Source of the DNA: Rhodophyticola porphyridii
GTDB lineage: Bacteria > Pseudomonadota > Alphaproteobacteria > Rhodobacterales > Rhodobacteraceae
Direction of reading: 5' to 3'
NCBI RefSeq assembly: GCF_003688285.1
Contig: NZ_RCNT01000009.1
Span: 117,000 to 180,999, forward strand
Length of the DNA: 64,000 nucleotides
This document shows positions 1-8,553 of this stretch, in pieces (position 1 is the first letter of the stretch; every line of letters begins with the position of its first letter). The position numbers and the translations under genes are program-made. Below the pieces are notes generated by a model. That model had not been told where the DNA came from, searched no databases, and saw only the letters and a program-made list of their open reading frames with translations.

Positions 1-761
1 GCGGCGGCGCTCATCATGTTGGCGCGGGCCTCAAGATCGGTGCCATCCGCATAGGCTCGTGGCAGGTAGTCCTTGACCAGACGCATGCCCTCGAGAGCGA
101 TGCCCTGGCTCATCGGGTGGTAATGCGGGCTGCTGAAGGCCTCCACGCAATGGGCGAAGGCATCAAGGCCGGTTCCGGCGGTGATGAAACCGGGCATGCC
201 GACAGTCAGTTCCGGGTCGGCAATCACCACGCTCGGCAGCACTTTCGGGTGAAAGATGATCTTCTTCACATGGGTTTCGGAGTTGGTGATGACGCTGGCG
301 CGCCCGACCTCCGAACCGGTGCCCGCGGTGGTGGGCACGGCCACGATCGGGGCGATGGCGTCGGCGTTGGCGCGGGTCCACCAGTCGCCCACATCCTCGA
401 AATCCCATACCGGCCGGGTCTGGCCCGCCATGAAGGCGACCATCTTGCCGAGGTCGAGCCCCGAGCCGCCGCCAAAGGCGATCACGCCGTCATGCGCCCC
501 GGCCTGGTAGGCCGCGATGCCGGCATCCAGATTCTTCTCGTTCGGGTTCGGGTCGACCTCCGCGAACAGCGCGCGCCCCAGCCCGGCGGCATCTAGGATG
601 TCCAGCGCGGCGGCCGTGATCGGCAGACCGGAAAGACCCTTGTCGGTTACCAGAAGCGGGTTGGAGATGCCGGCCTGACGGCAGGCCTCAGGCAGTTCGG
701 CGATACGCCCCGCACCGAATTTGATCGTTGTGGGGTAGGACCAGTTTCCTGTCAGGTTCAT
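1..761 (-). CDS. Iron-containing alcohol dehydrogenase (partial; C-terminus beyond window)
   Basis: The product is a group III (iron-type) NAD(P)-dependent alcohol dehydrogenase. About 253 N-terminal residues are visible, starting MNLTGNWSYPTTIKFGAG. The nucleotide-binding segment AFGGGSGLDLGK lies near residue 100, the PTTAGTGSEV signature near residue 145, and the metal-ligand region GTGLDAFAHCVEAFSS near residue 200. The start follows the stop of the upstream aldehyde dehydrogenase by one base, so the two are probably co-translated. As last gene of the operon it would oxidise an alcohol to the aldehyde used by its neighbour. The exact substrate cannot be read from sequence; an omega-hydroxy or gamma-glutamylated amino alcohol is inferred from context. 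Confidence 0.88.
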   Translation of the reverse strand, partial: MNLTGNWSYPTTIKFGAGRIAELPEACRQAGISNPLLVTDKGLSGLPITAAALDILDAAGLGRALFAEVDPNPNEKNLDAGIAAYQAGAHDGVIAFGGGSGLDLGKMVAFMAGQTRPVWDFEDVGDWWTRANADAIAPIVAVPTTAGTGSEVGRASVITNSETHVKKIIFHPKVLPSVVIADPELTVGMPGFITAGTGLDAFAHCVEAFSSPHYHPMSQGIALEGMRLVKDYLPRAYADGTDLEARANMMSAA

Positions 762-762
762 C

Positions 763-2145
763 TCAGGTGACCTTCTTCAGATGGTAGGACTTGGGTCGCG
801 TCAGGCTGTGGTATCCGATGACCGACAGCCCGCCGCCGCGCCCGGTGTTCTTGCACCCAGTCCAGCAGAGGCCGGGATCGAGGTAATCTGCGCGGTTCAT
901 GAAGACCGTGCCGGTTTCGATCCGGTCGCCCACCCGCACCGCGCGGTCGAGGTCGCGGGTCCAGAGGCTTGCGGTCAGACCGAAGGCGCTGTCATTCATC
1001 AGGGCCACGGCCTCGTCGTCGGAGGTGACTTTCATCACTCCGACGACGGGCCCGAAGCTTTCCTTTCGCATAACGGTCATTGCGTGATCCACGTCGATCA
1101 GGATTTGCGGCGCAAGATAGGCGCCGCCGTCATCGTCGAACCGGGCGGTGTCGATGACCGGGGTCGCACCGCGGGACACGGCCTCGGCAATCTGGTCGCG
1201 CACGACGTCTGCAAAGCGGCTATGGGCCATCGGCCCGAGTGTCGTGGCAGGGTCGAGCGGATTGCCGAGGACATACGCTTCCACCACTGTCTTCGCCTTT
1301 TCCAGAAAAGTGTCGAACAGGTTTTCATGCACATAGATCCGTTCGATCCCGCAGCAGCATTGGCCTGAATTGAACATCGCCGCGTCGATCAGCGTGTCGA
1401 CCGCCGCGTCAAGATCTGCATCCTCCATGACATAGCCCGGGTCCTTGCCGCCAAGCTCCAGCCCAAGGCCGGTGAAGGTGCCCGCGGCCGCCCGCTCCAT
1501 CGCACGCCCGCCGCCGACCGAACCGGTGAAATTGATGAAATCGAACGCGTTTTCCGCGATCAGACCCGCCGTCGTGTCATGATCGAGAAAGACATTGACG
1601 AACACGTCTTCGGGCAAACCGGCCTCGCGGAAGGCGCGAACCATTCGTTCGCCCACCAGAAGCGACTGTGTGGCGTGTTTCAGAACAACAGTATTACCCG
1701 CGATGAGCGCCGGGGCGACGGTGTTGATGGCCGTCATGTAGGGATAGTTCCACGGCGCTACGACGAAGACGACCCCATGAGCTATGCGCCGGATGTACCG
1801 CTTGAAACCGGCATCCTCGCCCACATCGATATCGCCAAGCGCCGCCTCGGCGATCCCGGCCATGTGGCGCGCGCGTTCGTCAAAGCCGCCGAATTCCCCG
1901 CCATAGCGAACGGGGCGCCCCATCATCCATGCCAGTTCCGGGACGATATCGTCATTCATCGCCCCCACGGCGGCGACGCCCGCCATGACCAGATCGATAC
2001 GATCCTGCAGCGGGCGCGCCGCCCAGGCGGATTGCGCGGCGCGGGTGCGGGCGATACGGGCGCGGGCGGTGTCCATGTCGAGCGTCTCCCGCTCGGCGAA
2101 GACCGACCCGTCGATGGGCGATATGCAGGTGAGAGTCTTTGTCAT
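763..2145 (-). CDS. NAD(P)-dependent aldehyde dehydrogenase
   Basis: The product is a 460-aa ALDH-superfamily enzyme that oxidises an aldehyde to the carboxylate. It shows the PWNYPY motif (about residue 131), NTVVLKH with the cofactor-binding Lys156, the catalytic glutamate in LELGGKD (Glu230), and the nucleophile in FNSGQCC (about Cys263). An in-frame ATG at 2202 would add 19 residues directly after the upstream stop. I prefer the ATG at 2145 because ALDH homology (CISPIDGSVF) begins right after it and a GAAAG sits upstream. It lies between the glutamine-synthetase-like ligase and the alcohol dehydrogenase, which suggests a gamma-glutamyl-aldehyde substrate, as in PuuC-type pathways (inference). 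Confidence 0.88.
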   Translation of the reverse strand: MTKTLTCISPIDGSVFAERETLDMDTARARIARTRAAQSAWAARPLQDRIDLVMAGVAAVGAMNDDIVPELAWMMGRPVRYGGEFGGFDERARHMAGIAEAALGDIDVGEDAGFKRYIRRIAHGVVFVVAPWNYPYMTAINTVAPALIAGNTVVLKHATQSLLVGERMVRAFREAGLPEDVFVNVFLDHDTTAGLIAENAFDFINFTGSVGGGRAMERAAAGTFTGLGLELGGKDPGYVMEDADLDAAVDTLIDAAMFNSGQCCCGIERIYVHENLFDTFLEKAKTVVEAYVLGNPLDPATTLGPMAHSRFADVVRDQIAEAVSRGATPVIDTARFDDDGGAYLAPQILIDVDHAMTVMRKESFGPVVGVMKVTSDDEAVALMNDSAFGLTASLWTRDLDRAVRVGDRIETGTVFMNRADYLDPGLCWTGCKNTGRGGGLSVIGYHSLTRPKSYHLKKVT

Positions 2146-2202
2146 GTTGGCGCTTTCAAACTGGCGTGCGGCTTCCGGGCGGCTCCGATGCGGTGCCTTC
2201 AT

Positions 2203-3564
2203 TCAGGCGCGTTCGAACCCGCGCGCGATCTCGTAATCGGTCACGACACGGTCGAACTCCTCGATCTCCCATTCGGCGGCGCGCACATAATGGTCGACCA
2301 CGTCGTCGCCCAAGGCCTCCCGCAGCATGGCAGAGCGGTGGAGCGCGCTCCGCGCGTCGCGGAGGGTGCCGGGGATATGGCTGAGATCGCCTTCATAGGC
2401 ATCCCCATTGAATGGCGGGCTGAGCGGCAAACCCTGTTCGATGCCCCATATCCCGGCCGACAGCAATGCGGCCATGGCAAGATAGGGGTTCATGTCGGAT
2501 CCGCCGATCCGGCACTCGACGCGCACCGAGCCGGTCCCCGCGCCGCAGAGCCGGAAACCCGCGGTGCGATTGTCCACCGACCAAACCGTGCGGGTCGGCG
2601 CGAAAGTTCCCTTCTGGAACCGCTTGTAGCTGTTGATGTAGGGGGCCAGAAAATAGGTGTAGTCACCCGCATGGGCGATCAGCCCGGCCATGTAGCTTTT
2701 CATCAGGTCCGACATGCCGAGCGCGTCGTTCGGATCGTGGAAGACGTTCTGCCCATCCCTCCAGAGCGATTGATGAACGTGGGAGGAACTGCCGACCTTG
2801 TCATGATGCCATTTCGGCAGAAAGGTCACGGCATGGCCCTGCTGAAAGGCGATTTCCTTGATCGCGTGTTTCGCGATGCTGTGGTGCTCCGCCGTTGCCA
2901 TCGCGGACGCGTATCTGATGTTGATCTCTTCCTGCCCGGTCTCGGCCTCGCCTTTGGAGTTCTCGACGGGAATACCGGCGGCGAACAGGTGATTTCGGAT
3001 CGGGCGCATCACATGTTCTTCCTTGGTGGTCTGAAGCATGTGATAATCTTCATTATAGCCTGAAATCGGCTCCAGATCGCGGAATTTCTCCTTGCGGATC
3101 TGGTCGAAGCTTTTCTCGAACAGGAAAAACTCAAGCTCGGTTGCCATCATCGCCTGGTAGCCCATCTCCTCAAGCCGTCTGACCTGTTTTTTCAGAACCG
3201 AGCGCGGGGAATGGGGGACCTCCTCATGGGTGTGGTGATCCAGCACATCGCAAAGCACCATCACCGTGCCATCAAGCCATGGCACCGGCCGCAGCGAGGA
3301 CAGATCGGGCTTCATCACGTAGTCGCCGTAGCCTTTTTCCCAACTGGTGGCGGCATAGCCACCCGGCGTCGCCATCTCCAGATCGGTTGCCAGAAGATAG
3401 TTGCAGCAATGGGTTTCTTCCCAGGCAGAGGCAATGAAATGCGCCGCGTGAAGGCGTTTGCCCATCAGCCGGCCCTGCATATCGACAAGGCAGACCAGCA
3501 CGGTGTCGATATCGCCTGCGGCAACCCGCGATTTCAGATCGTCAAAACTCAAAGGCGCTTGCAT
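2203..3564 (-). CDS. Glutamine synthetase family ligase (gamma-glutamyl-amine synthetase type)
   Basis: The product is a 453-aa glutamine-synthetase-fold ligase. Such enzymes use ATP to join glutamate to ammonia or to an organic amine (PuuA, IpuC and GlnA4-like members). Visible hallmarks are SSSHVHQSLW (glutamate/metal site), the ATP-binding-like stretch FAPTRTVWSVDNRTAGFR, and VECRIGGSDMNPYLAM. The start at 3564 is preceded by GGAA; a longer frame to 3669 only adds low-complexity residues from the intergenic region. Being in an operon with a TRAP transporter, ALDH, ADH and an amidohydrolase, rather than with glnB, argues for amine glutamylation rather than nitrogen assimilation. The amine cannot be identified from sequence. 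Confidence 0.85.
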   Translation of the reverse strand: MQAPLSFDDLKSRVAAGDIDTVLVCLVDMQGRLMGKRLHAAHFIASAWEETHCCNYLLATDLEMATPGGYAATSWEKGYGDYVMKPDLSSLRPVPWLDGTVMVLCDVLDHHTHEEVPHSPRSVLKKQVRRLEEMGYQAMMATELEFFLFEKSFDQIRKEKFRDLEPISGYNEDYHMLQTTKEEHVMRPIRNHLFAAGIPVENSKGEAETGQEEINIRYASAMATAEHHSIAKHAIKEIAFQQGHAVTFLPKWHHDKVGSSSHVHQSLWRDGQNVFHDPNDALGMSDLMKSYMAGLIAHAGDYTYFLAPYINSYKRFQKGTFAPTRTVWSVDNRTAGFRLCGAGTGSVRVECRIGGSDMNPYLAMAALLSAGIWGIEQGLPLSPPFNGDAYEGDLSHIPGTLRDARSALHRSAMLREALGDDVVDHYVRAAEWEIEEFDRVVTDYEIARGFERA

Positions 3565-3625
3565 GATACGTGTTCCGTTACAGAGGGTTGGGTGGCCCCG
3601 GCACCCTGGCGCCGGGGCCGCCGGA

Positions 3626-4660
3626 TCAGGTGTAGCGATAGGGCCGGCCTGCGGCTTCCATATCGGCATTGTACTGGCGGATGATCTCGACCACCCGGGC
3701 CTTGGTGGGCGACTCCGCCGCGATCTCTTCCCAGAAGACCTGGGCCGCGGCTTCCACCTGGGCCCATTCTTCGTCCGGTATCGTGGTCAGTTCGAGGTCT
3801 TCGCCATGGACCCGCAGATGGGCCTCTCCGCCCCAGTACCACCACTGACGGTAGTAGTGCGACTGGTCGGTGCAGACCCGGAACAGGGTTTGCAGATCGT
3901 CGGGCAACTCGTTCCAGCGGTCCATATTGGCAAAGAAAGATCCGGCCCATGCGCCGGAGATGTTGTTGGTCAGGAAATAGTTGGTCACGTTCGACCAGCC
4001 GACCGTGTAATCCTCGGTGATGCCTGACCACGCGATGCCGTCCAGCTCGCCGGTTTGCACGGCCACCTCAATATCCTCCCATGGCAGCGTCACCGGCACG
4101 ACCCCGAATTGTGTCAGGAAGCGGCCTGCGGTCGGGAAGGTGAAGACCCGCTTGCCCTGCAGATCGGCCAGTGACCGGATCGGCTCGACGGTGGCGAAGT
4201 GGCAGGGATCCCACGCGCCCGCCGAGATATGCTTCACACCCACGGCGGAATAAGCCTCGTCCCAGATCTCATTCAACCCGTACTGGTTGAACAGCACCGG
4301 CACATCGAGCGAATACCGCGATGCGAAGGGAAAATAGCCGCCGAACACGGTTACCTCGGTTGGCGAGGCCATCGAGTCGTCGTCGGATTGCACGGCATCG
4401 ATCGTGCCCTGCTGCATCGCGCGAAACAGCTCCCCGGTGGGGACAAGCTGATCGGCGTAGAACAGCTCGATCTGCATCCGGTCTCCGGCGATCTTGTTGA
4501 ACATGTCGATCGCAGGCGTGATCACATGCTCGGCCAGGGCGGCGCCTGCATAGGTCTGCATGCGCCAGCGGATGGTGGATTGCGCGATTGCCGGGGCCGC
4601 AAGGGTTGCGGCGGCGGCGCCCACCGTGGTCGTGGTGAGGAACTTGCGTCTGGTGGTCAT
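3626..4660 (-). CDS. TRAP transporter substrate-binding protein (DctP family)
   Basis: The product is a 344-aa periplasmic solute receptor of a tripartite ATP-independent periplasmic transporter. The N-terminus reads MTTRRKFL followed by an alanine-rich stretch ending APAIAQS, a Tat-like signal with a twin arginine. The mature part contains GELFRAMQQGTIDAVQ and the DctP-type core KRVFTFPTAGRFL. A good ribosome site (AAGGAGAAAACC) precedes the ATG. It lies 50 nt after the large permease gene and 62 nt before the ligase gene in the same operon, so it presumably captures the compound that is then glutamylated and oxidised. Confidence 0.92.
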   Translation of the reverse strand: MTTRRKFLTTTTVGAAAATLAAPAIAQSTIRWRMQTYAGAALAEHVITPAIDMFNKIAGDRMQIELFYADQLVPTGELFRAMQQGTIDAVQSDDDSMASPTEVTVFGGYFPFASRYSLDVPVLFNQYGLNEIWDEAYSAVGVKHISAGAWDPCHFATVEPIRSLADLQGKRVFTFPTAGRFLTQFGVVPVTLPWEDIEVAVQTGELDGIAWSGITEDYTVGWSNVTNYFLTNNISGAWAGSFFANMDRWNELPDDLQTLFRVCTDQSHYYRQWWYWGGEAHLRVHGEDLELTTIPDEEWAQVEAAAQVFWEEIAAESPTKARVVEIIRQYNADMEAAGRPYRYT

Positions 4661-4710
4661 TGGTTTTCTCCTTGTTGAATATCGCGCCCCGGTTCACGGG
4701 ATCTGTCGAT

Positions 4711-6036
4711 TTATTGGCCGTATACATATCCGGGCAGCCACAGTGCGATCTGCGGAAAGACCATCACGAGGGTCAGCGCCAGCGCCATTACGAGCACGAA
4801 GGGAATGATCGAGCGATAGATGTCGCCAAGGCTGATCTCGGGTGGGGCCATCGCACGCATCAGGAACAGGTTGTAGCCGAATGGCGGTGTCATGTAGGCG
4901 ATCTGCGTCGTGATCGTGTAAAGCACGCCATACCAGATCAGGTCGAAACCAAGCTCGCCCACCAACGGCACATAGAGCGGCGCCACGATCACCAGCATGG
5001 CCGTGTCGTCCAGAAACGTGCCCATTATGATGAAGCTGAGCTGCATCAGGATCAGGATCGTCCAGGGGCTCAGATGCAGCTGTTCGGTAAAGAGTGCATC
5101 AATGGCCCGAACCGCGCCGAGCCCGTCGAAAACGGCGCCAAATCCAGTCGCGGCAAGGATGATCCACATGAACATGCAGGAAATCATCAGTGTCTTGCGG
5201 ACCGAGTTTTCGAAAACCTCCCGCGTCATGCGCCCCTTGACCACGGCCACCAGAAAGGCTGTCGTCGCCCCCACGGCGGCGCTTTCGACCAGCGATGTCC
5301 AGCCATTCACGAAAGGCACCATCATCGCGGCAAAGATGCCAAGCGGCAGCAGGCCGGCGCGCAGAAGCCGGAGCTTTTCGGCCAGTGTGACCTTGCTCAG
5401 TTCCTCCTTGTCGATCGGCGGGCCCAGATCGGGCTGCATCCGGCAGCGGACATAGATGTAGAGGATGAACATGCCCGCCATCATCAGCCCCGGAAGTACA
5501 CCGGCGAGCCAGAGTTGCCCCACCGGCTGCCGGGCGATCAGCGCATAGAGCACCAGCACGACCGAGGGCGGCACCAGAATGCCAAGCGACGATCCGGCCT
5601 GGATCACGCCGGTGACCATGATCTTGTCATAGCCCCGGCGCAGCAGTTCGGGCAGGGCGATGGTCGTGCCGATCGCCATGCCGGCTACGCTCAGCCCATT
5701 CATCGCCGAGACCAGCACCATCAGGCCGATGGTGCCGATCGCCAGCCCGCCGTTCAGCGGCCCCATCCAGACATGGAACATCCGGTAAAGATCGTCGGCG
5801 ATCCGGCTTTCGCTGAGGACATAGCCCATGAAGATGAACATCGGCAGCGTCAGCAGCACATACCATTGCATCAGTTTCATGGCCGAGGAGAACGGGATTT
5901 CGACGCCACCCGTTCCCCAGAGTAGAACACTCGACAAGGCCGCTACGAAACCGATCGCGGCAAAGACCCGCTGCCCGGTGAACAGCATCAGCATCATCGA
6001 GGCGAACATGAGCGTGGCGATCATCTCGTAGGACAT
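4711..6036 (-). CDS. TRAP transporter large permease (DctM family)
   Basis: The product is a 441-aa polytopic inner-membrane protein of the DctM/TRAP large-subunit family, with about 12 hydrophobic segments. The family-typical region around SSLGILVPPSVVLVLYALIA is present mid-protein, as is MNGLSVAGMAIGTT. The start codon at 6036 overlaps the stop of the small-permease gene (TGATG), which indicates translational coupling; an upstream in-frame ATG at 6120 lies inside that gene and is rejected. Together with the small subunit and the binding protein it forms a sodium- or proton-coupled importer. Confidence 0.93.
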   Translation of the reverse strand: MSYEMIATLMFASMMLMLFTGQRVFAAIGFVAALSSVLLWGTGGVEIPFSSAMKLMQWYVLLTLPMFIFMGYVLSESRIADDLYRMFHVWMGPLNGGLAIGTIGLMVLVSAMNGLSVAGMAIGTTIALPELLRRGYDKIMVTGVIQAGSSLGILVPPSVVLVLYALIARQPVGQLWLAGVLPGLMMAGMFILYIYVRCRMQPDLGPPIDKEELSKVTLAEKLRLLRAGLLPLGIFAAMMVPFVNGWTSLVESAAVGATTAFLVAVVKGRMTREVFENSVRKTLMISCMFMWIILAATGFGAVFDGLGAVRAIDALFTEQLHLSPWTILILMQLSFIIMGTFLDDTAMLVIVAPLYVPLVGELGFDLIWYGVLYTITTQIAYMTPPFGYNLFLMRAMAPPEISLGDIYRSIIPFVLVMALALTLVMVFPQIALWLPGYVYGQ

Positions 6037-6632
6037 CAGAGCGCCACCCCGCGAATGCGGCCGATATCGCGGAAGAACTCGGCCAGCGCCTGCAACAGCA
6101 TCAGGAAGACACCGATGCAAAGCGTGACCTTGATGGGCCAGAGATAAGGGCGCCAGGCCGTCGGGCTGCGCTCCAGAAAGCCGAGCATCTCGGCCGCGGC
6201 ACCCGGCCCGCCGGTCACGAAGGCGACCAGCAGATCCCGGAAGAAACCGAACGGCTCGGTGCCGAAATAGCCAAGAGAGTAAGCGGTGGAACTGATCGCG
6301 CCGGTGAAAAGGACGCCCAGGTAGAAGATCAGGAACATCACCGTGAACGCATCGACCCAGGCCTTGGTACGCAGCGACCAGTTGCCGTAGAACAGATCCA
6401 TCCGGACGTTCGCGCCAAGCTGTACGGAATAGGGGCCGCCGAGCACATAATAGGCGACCATCACGAATTGCGCCGTCTCCAACGTCCAGTGTACGGGGGT
6501 GAAGAACGTCTTGGAGATCGAACTCCAGAGCAGGATGCCCGCCAGCACGAAAATCAGATACATCGCGATCCGTCCGATAAACCGGTTCATGCTGTCGATG
6601 GCTCGGATATAGGCCAGGATGATCCTAGGCAT
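6036..6632 (-). CDS. TRAP transporter small permease (DctQ family)
   Basis: The product is a 198-aa four-helix inner-membrane protein of the DctQ family. It begins MPRIILAYIRAID with a first hydrophobic helix at about residues 22-42. It overlaps the 3' end of the upstream amidohydrolase gene by 8 nt and the start of the large permease gene by one base, so the three are one translational unit. A central tract (PFGFFRDLLVAFVTGG) adds a loop common in the longer DctQ variants that pair with separate binding proteins. Confidence 0.9.
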   Translation of the reverse strand: MPRIILAYIRAIDSMNRFIGRIAMYLIFVLAGILLWSSISKTFFTPVHWTLETAQFVMVAYYVLGGPYSVQLGANVRMDLFYGNWSLRTKAWVDAFTVMFLIFYLGVLFTGAISSTAYSLGYFGTEPFGFFRDLLVAFVTGGPGAAAEMLGFLERSPTAWRPYLWPIKVTLCIGVFLMLLQALAEFFRDIGRIRGVAL

Positions 6633-7416
6633 GGGGCGGCCCCCCTGCTTGCACTCCCACCTCTGTCAGGGCCGGGGCCAGGATGCTGTGAAGCTCCGCA
6701 GCGATCCGGTGCTGTTCCGCCGGGGTGCCAATCAGGTCATTGCGGATTTCGATCATGACATTGGGCAGCGATCGGGCCATTCCGTGCAGCTTGAGCGAAT
6801 GGGTCACCCCGTCCTCGGGGCCATAGGGGTCGTTGCGGCCGATCTTGCGATGTGGCAGCGACGCCGCCCGCTCAAGCACCGCATCGGCAAGCCGCGCGTC
6901 GGCGTCATGCACGATGCCGATATCGACATCGCGGGGTCGGCCGTGGAAAACGGGCGCGAAACTGTGCACCGTGACCAGCGCCGTGTCGGTTCCGGCCTGC
7001 TGCCTGCGGTCAAGCACGGTGCCCACCGCTGCCAGAAAAGGGCGGTAGATCGACTGCTCGCGCGCCAATCTGTCTTCGGGCGTCAGGTTGCGATTGCCGG
7101 GTATGTCGATGGCTTCGGACCGGTCGGGCATCGCGGAGGCGGCCTCCGGCGGACGATTGCAGTCATAGACAAGACGCGACACCCGCCCGGCCACCAGCGG
7201 CGCATCAAAGAGGTCGGACAGGTTCAAGGCCACGCCAATCGCGCCCGGATCCCACGCCGCGTGGCTATGCCGGGATGCTTTGGCAAGGCCAAGGTCCTGA
7301 AATTGCGCGGGGATATGGTGGGATGCATGTTCACACAGCAGCACCACGGGCCCGGACCGCGTCGGGTTGAAGGTTTCGACAACCTTGTCTTGTTCTGTTT
7401 CGACGAGGGCGGACAT
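6625..7416 (-). CDS. N-formylglutamate amidohydrolase family hydrolase
   Basis: The product is a 263-aa member of the N-formylglutamate amidohydrolase (HutG/FGase) family, zinc-dependent hydrolases of N-acylated glutamate. Recognisable are LLCEHASHHIP near the N-terminus, the SRLVYDCNRPP segment, VTVHSFAPVF with a likely metal histidine, and MIEIRND near the C-terminus. Possible starts are TTG 7455, GTG 7452 and ATG 7416; I chose ATG 7416 because family similarity begins shortly after it. It is the first gene of the operon. No other histidine-degradation genes are present, so a role in cleaving a gamma-glutamylated pathway intermediate is inferred. Confidence 0.83.
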   Translation of the reverse strand: MSALVETEQDKVVETFNPTRSGPVVLLCEHASHHIPAQFQDLGLAKASRHSHAAWDPGAIGVALNLSDLFDAPLVAGRVSRLVYDCNRPPEAASAMPDRSEAIDIPGNRNLTPEDRLAREQSIYRPFLAAVGTVLDRRQQAGTDTALVTVHSFAPVFHGRPRDVDIGIVHDADARLADAVLERAASLPHRKIGRNDPYGPEDGVTHSLKLHGMARSLPNVMIEIRNDLIGTPAEQHRIAAELHSILAPALTEVGVQAGGPPHA

Positions 7417-7452
7417 GGAGGATTCCCGGCAACTGGAAAAATCTTTCCTCAC

Positions 7453-7476
7453 CAATATCTTTGTGTCAATATATTT
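7453..7476. promoter_or_regulatory. Candidate operator between RpiR regulator and amine-catabolism operon
   Basis: The 120-nt divergent intergenic region is locally AT-rich and contains a near-perfect direct repeat, CAATATCTTT (7453-7462) and CAATATATTT (7467-7476), spaced 14 nt start to start. AATAT and ATATT can also be read as inverted half-sites. The position just upstream of the operon and in front of the RpiR-type gene suits autoregulation and operon control. This is inference from position and repetition only. Confidence 0.4.
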
Positions 7477-7534
7477 TCAGTCGTGATCGGGCGGGCCGGG
7501 CAGAGCATCTTGGACCGGGGCAGTTTGCCTGAGA

Positions 7535-8434
7535 ATGCAGCAGAGAAAGGATGACGGATCGGTGCCGAAACCCGATGTTACAGTGCGTGAACGGATCCGC
7601 GAGCAATATGCATCGCTGACGCAATCGGAACGAAAATTCGCCAAGGCGCTGCTTGAAAACTACCCGTCTGGCGGGCTGGCCTCGATCACCGCCGTGGCGG
7701 AAAACGCAGGCGTTTCAACGCCAACGGTCACGCGAATGGTTCAGAAGCTGGGCTTCAAGGGGTTTCCGCAGTTCCACAAGGCGCTTCTGCGCGAGCTTGA
7801 GGCGCGCGCCTCGGGCCCGACGCAACGCCGCGCCAACTGGGCGGCTGCCGCGCCGGATTCCCATATTCTGAATCGCTTCGCGGAAGCGGTGACCCACAAC
7901 CTTGAACAGACATTCGCCAATGTGGATCTGGGCCAGTTCGATCAGGCGGTCGACATGCTGTCGGATACCGATGGTCGGCTGTATGTGGTGGGCGGGCGTA
8001 TCACGCGGGCCCTGGCCGATTATTCCTTCACCCATTTTCAGGCCATTCGAAAACGCGTCACCCATATGACCTCGTCTTCGGCCACATGGCCGCATTACGT
8101 TCTGGATATGGAGCCCGGCGACACGTTGCTTGTCTTCGACGTCCGCCGTTACGAGACAAATATCGAGCGTCTGGCCGAATTGGTGGCGCCGCGCGATGTG
8201 AACATTATCCTGATCACCGATCAGTGGGCTTCGCCCGTGTCGAAAACGGCGAAACTCGTCTTCAATTGCTGGGCCGAAATCCCTTCCGCATGGGACAGCA
8301 ACATCGCAACGATGATGCTTGTGGAGGCCCTGATTGCCGCGACGCAGGAAAACTGCTGGCCCGACACGAAGAAGCGGTTCGACAAGCTGGACGAACTGTT
8401 CGACATGACGCGGCTGTTTCGGAAGTTCAGTTGA
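7535..8434 (+). CDS. MurR/RpiR family transcriptional regulator
   Basis: The product is a 299-aa RpiR-type regulator: an N-terminal helix-turn-helix (about residues 10-90, with LTQSERKFAKALLENYP and AGVSTPTVTRMVQKLGFKGF) and a C-terminal SIS sugar-isomerase-like sensor domain (about residues 135-275, with YVVGGRITRALADYSF). Family members bind phosphorylated sugars or other small ligands and act as repressors or activators. It is divergent from the TRAP/ligase/dehydrogenase operon, making it the obvious regulator of that operon. The ATG at 7535 lies shortly before the homologous region; a start slightly downstream cannot be excluded. Confidence 0.9.
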   Translation: MQQRKDDGSVPKPDVTVRERIREQYASLTQSERKFAKALLENYPSGGLASITAVAENAGVSTPTVTRMVQKLGFKGFPQFHKALLRELEARASGPTQRRANWAAAAPDSHILNRFAEAVTHNLEQTFANVDLGQFDQAVDMLSDTDGRLYVVGGRITRALADYSFTHFQAIRKRVTHMTSSSATWPHYVLDMEPGDTLLVFDVRRYETNIERLAELVAPRDVNIILITDQWASPVSKTAKLVFNCWAEIPSAWDSNIATMMLVEALIAATQENCWPDTKKRFDKLDELFDMTRLFRKFS

Positions 8435-8553
8435 GGGGACGGGCCGCGGGCCCATCCCGGCATGCTTTTCCCTCTTGCCGACCCACATGGGCCGCGCGAG
8501 GTCATCCGCAGGCTGGCTCGGGAGCGGCGCATCCTGCGTGAGGTGGCGCGGCG

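Noticed and set aside
1579..3063. Long plus-strand open frame (494 codons) opposite the aldehyde dehydrogenase and ligase genes
   Set aside because: Entirely antisense to two well-supported genes; composition is a GC-skew shadow with no family motif.
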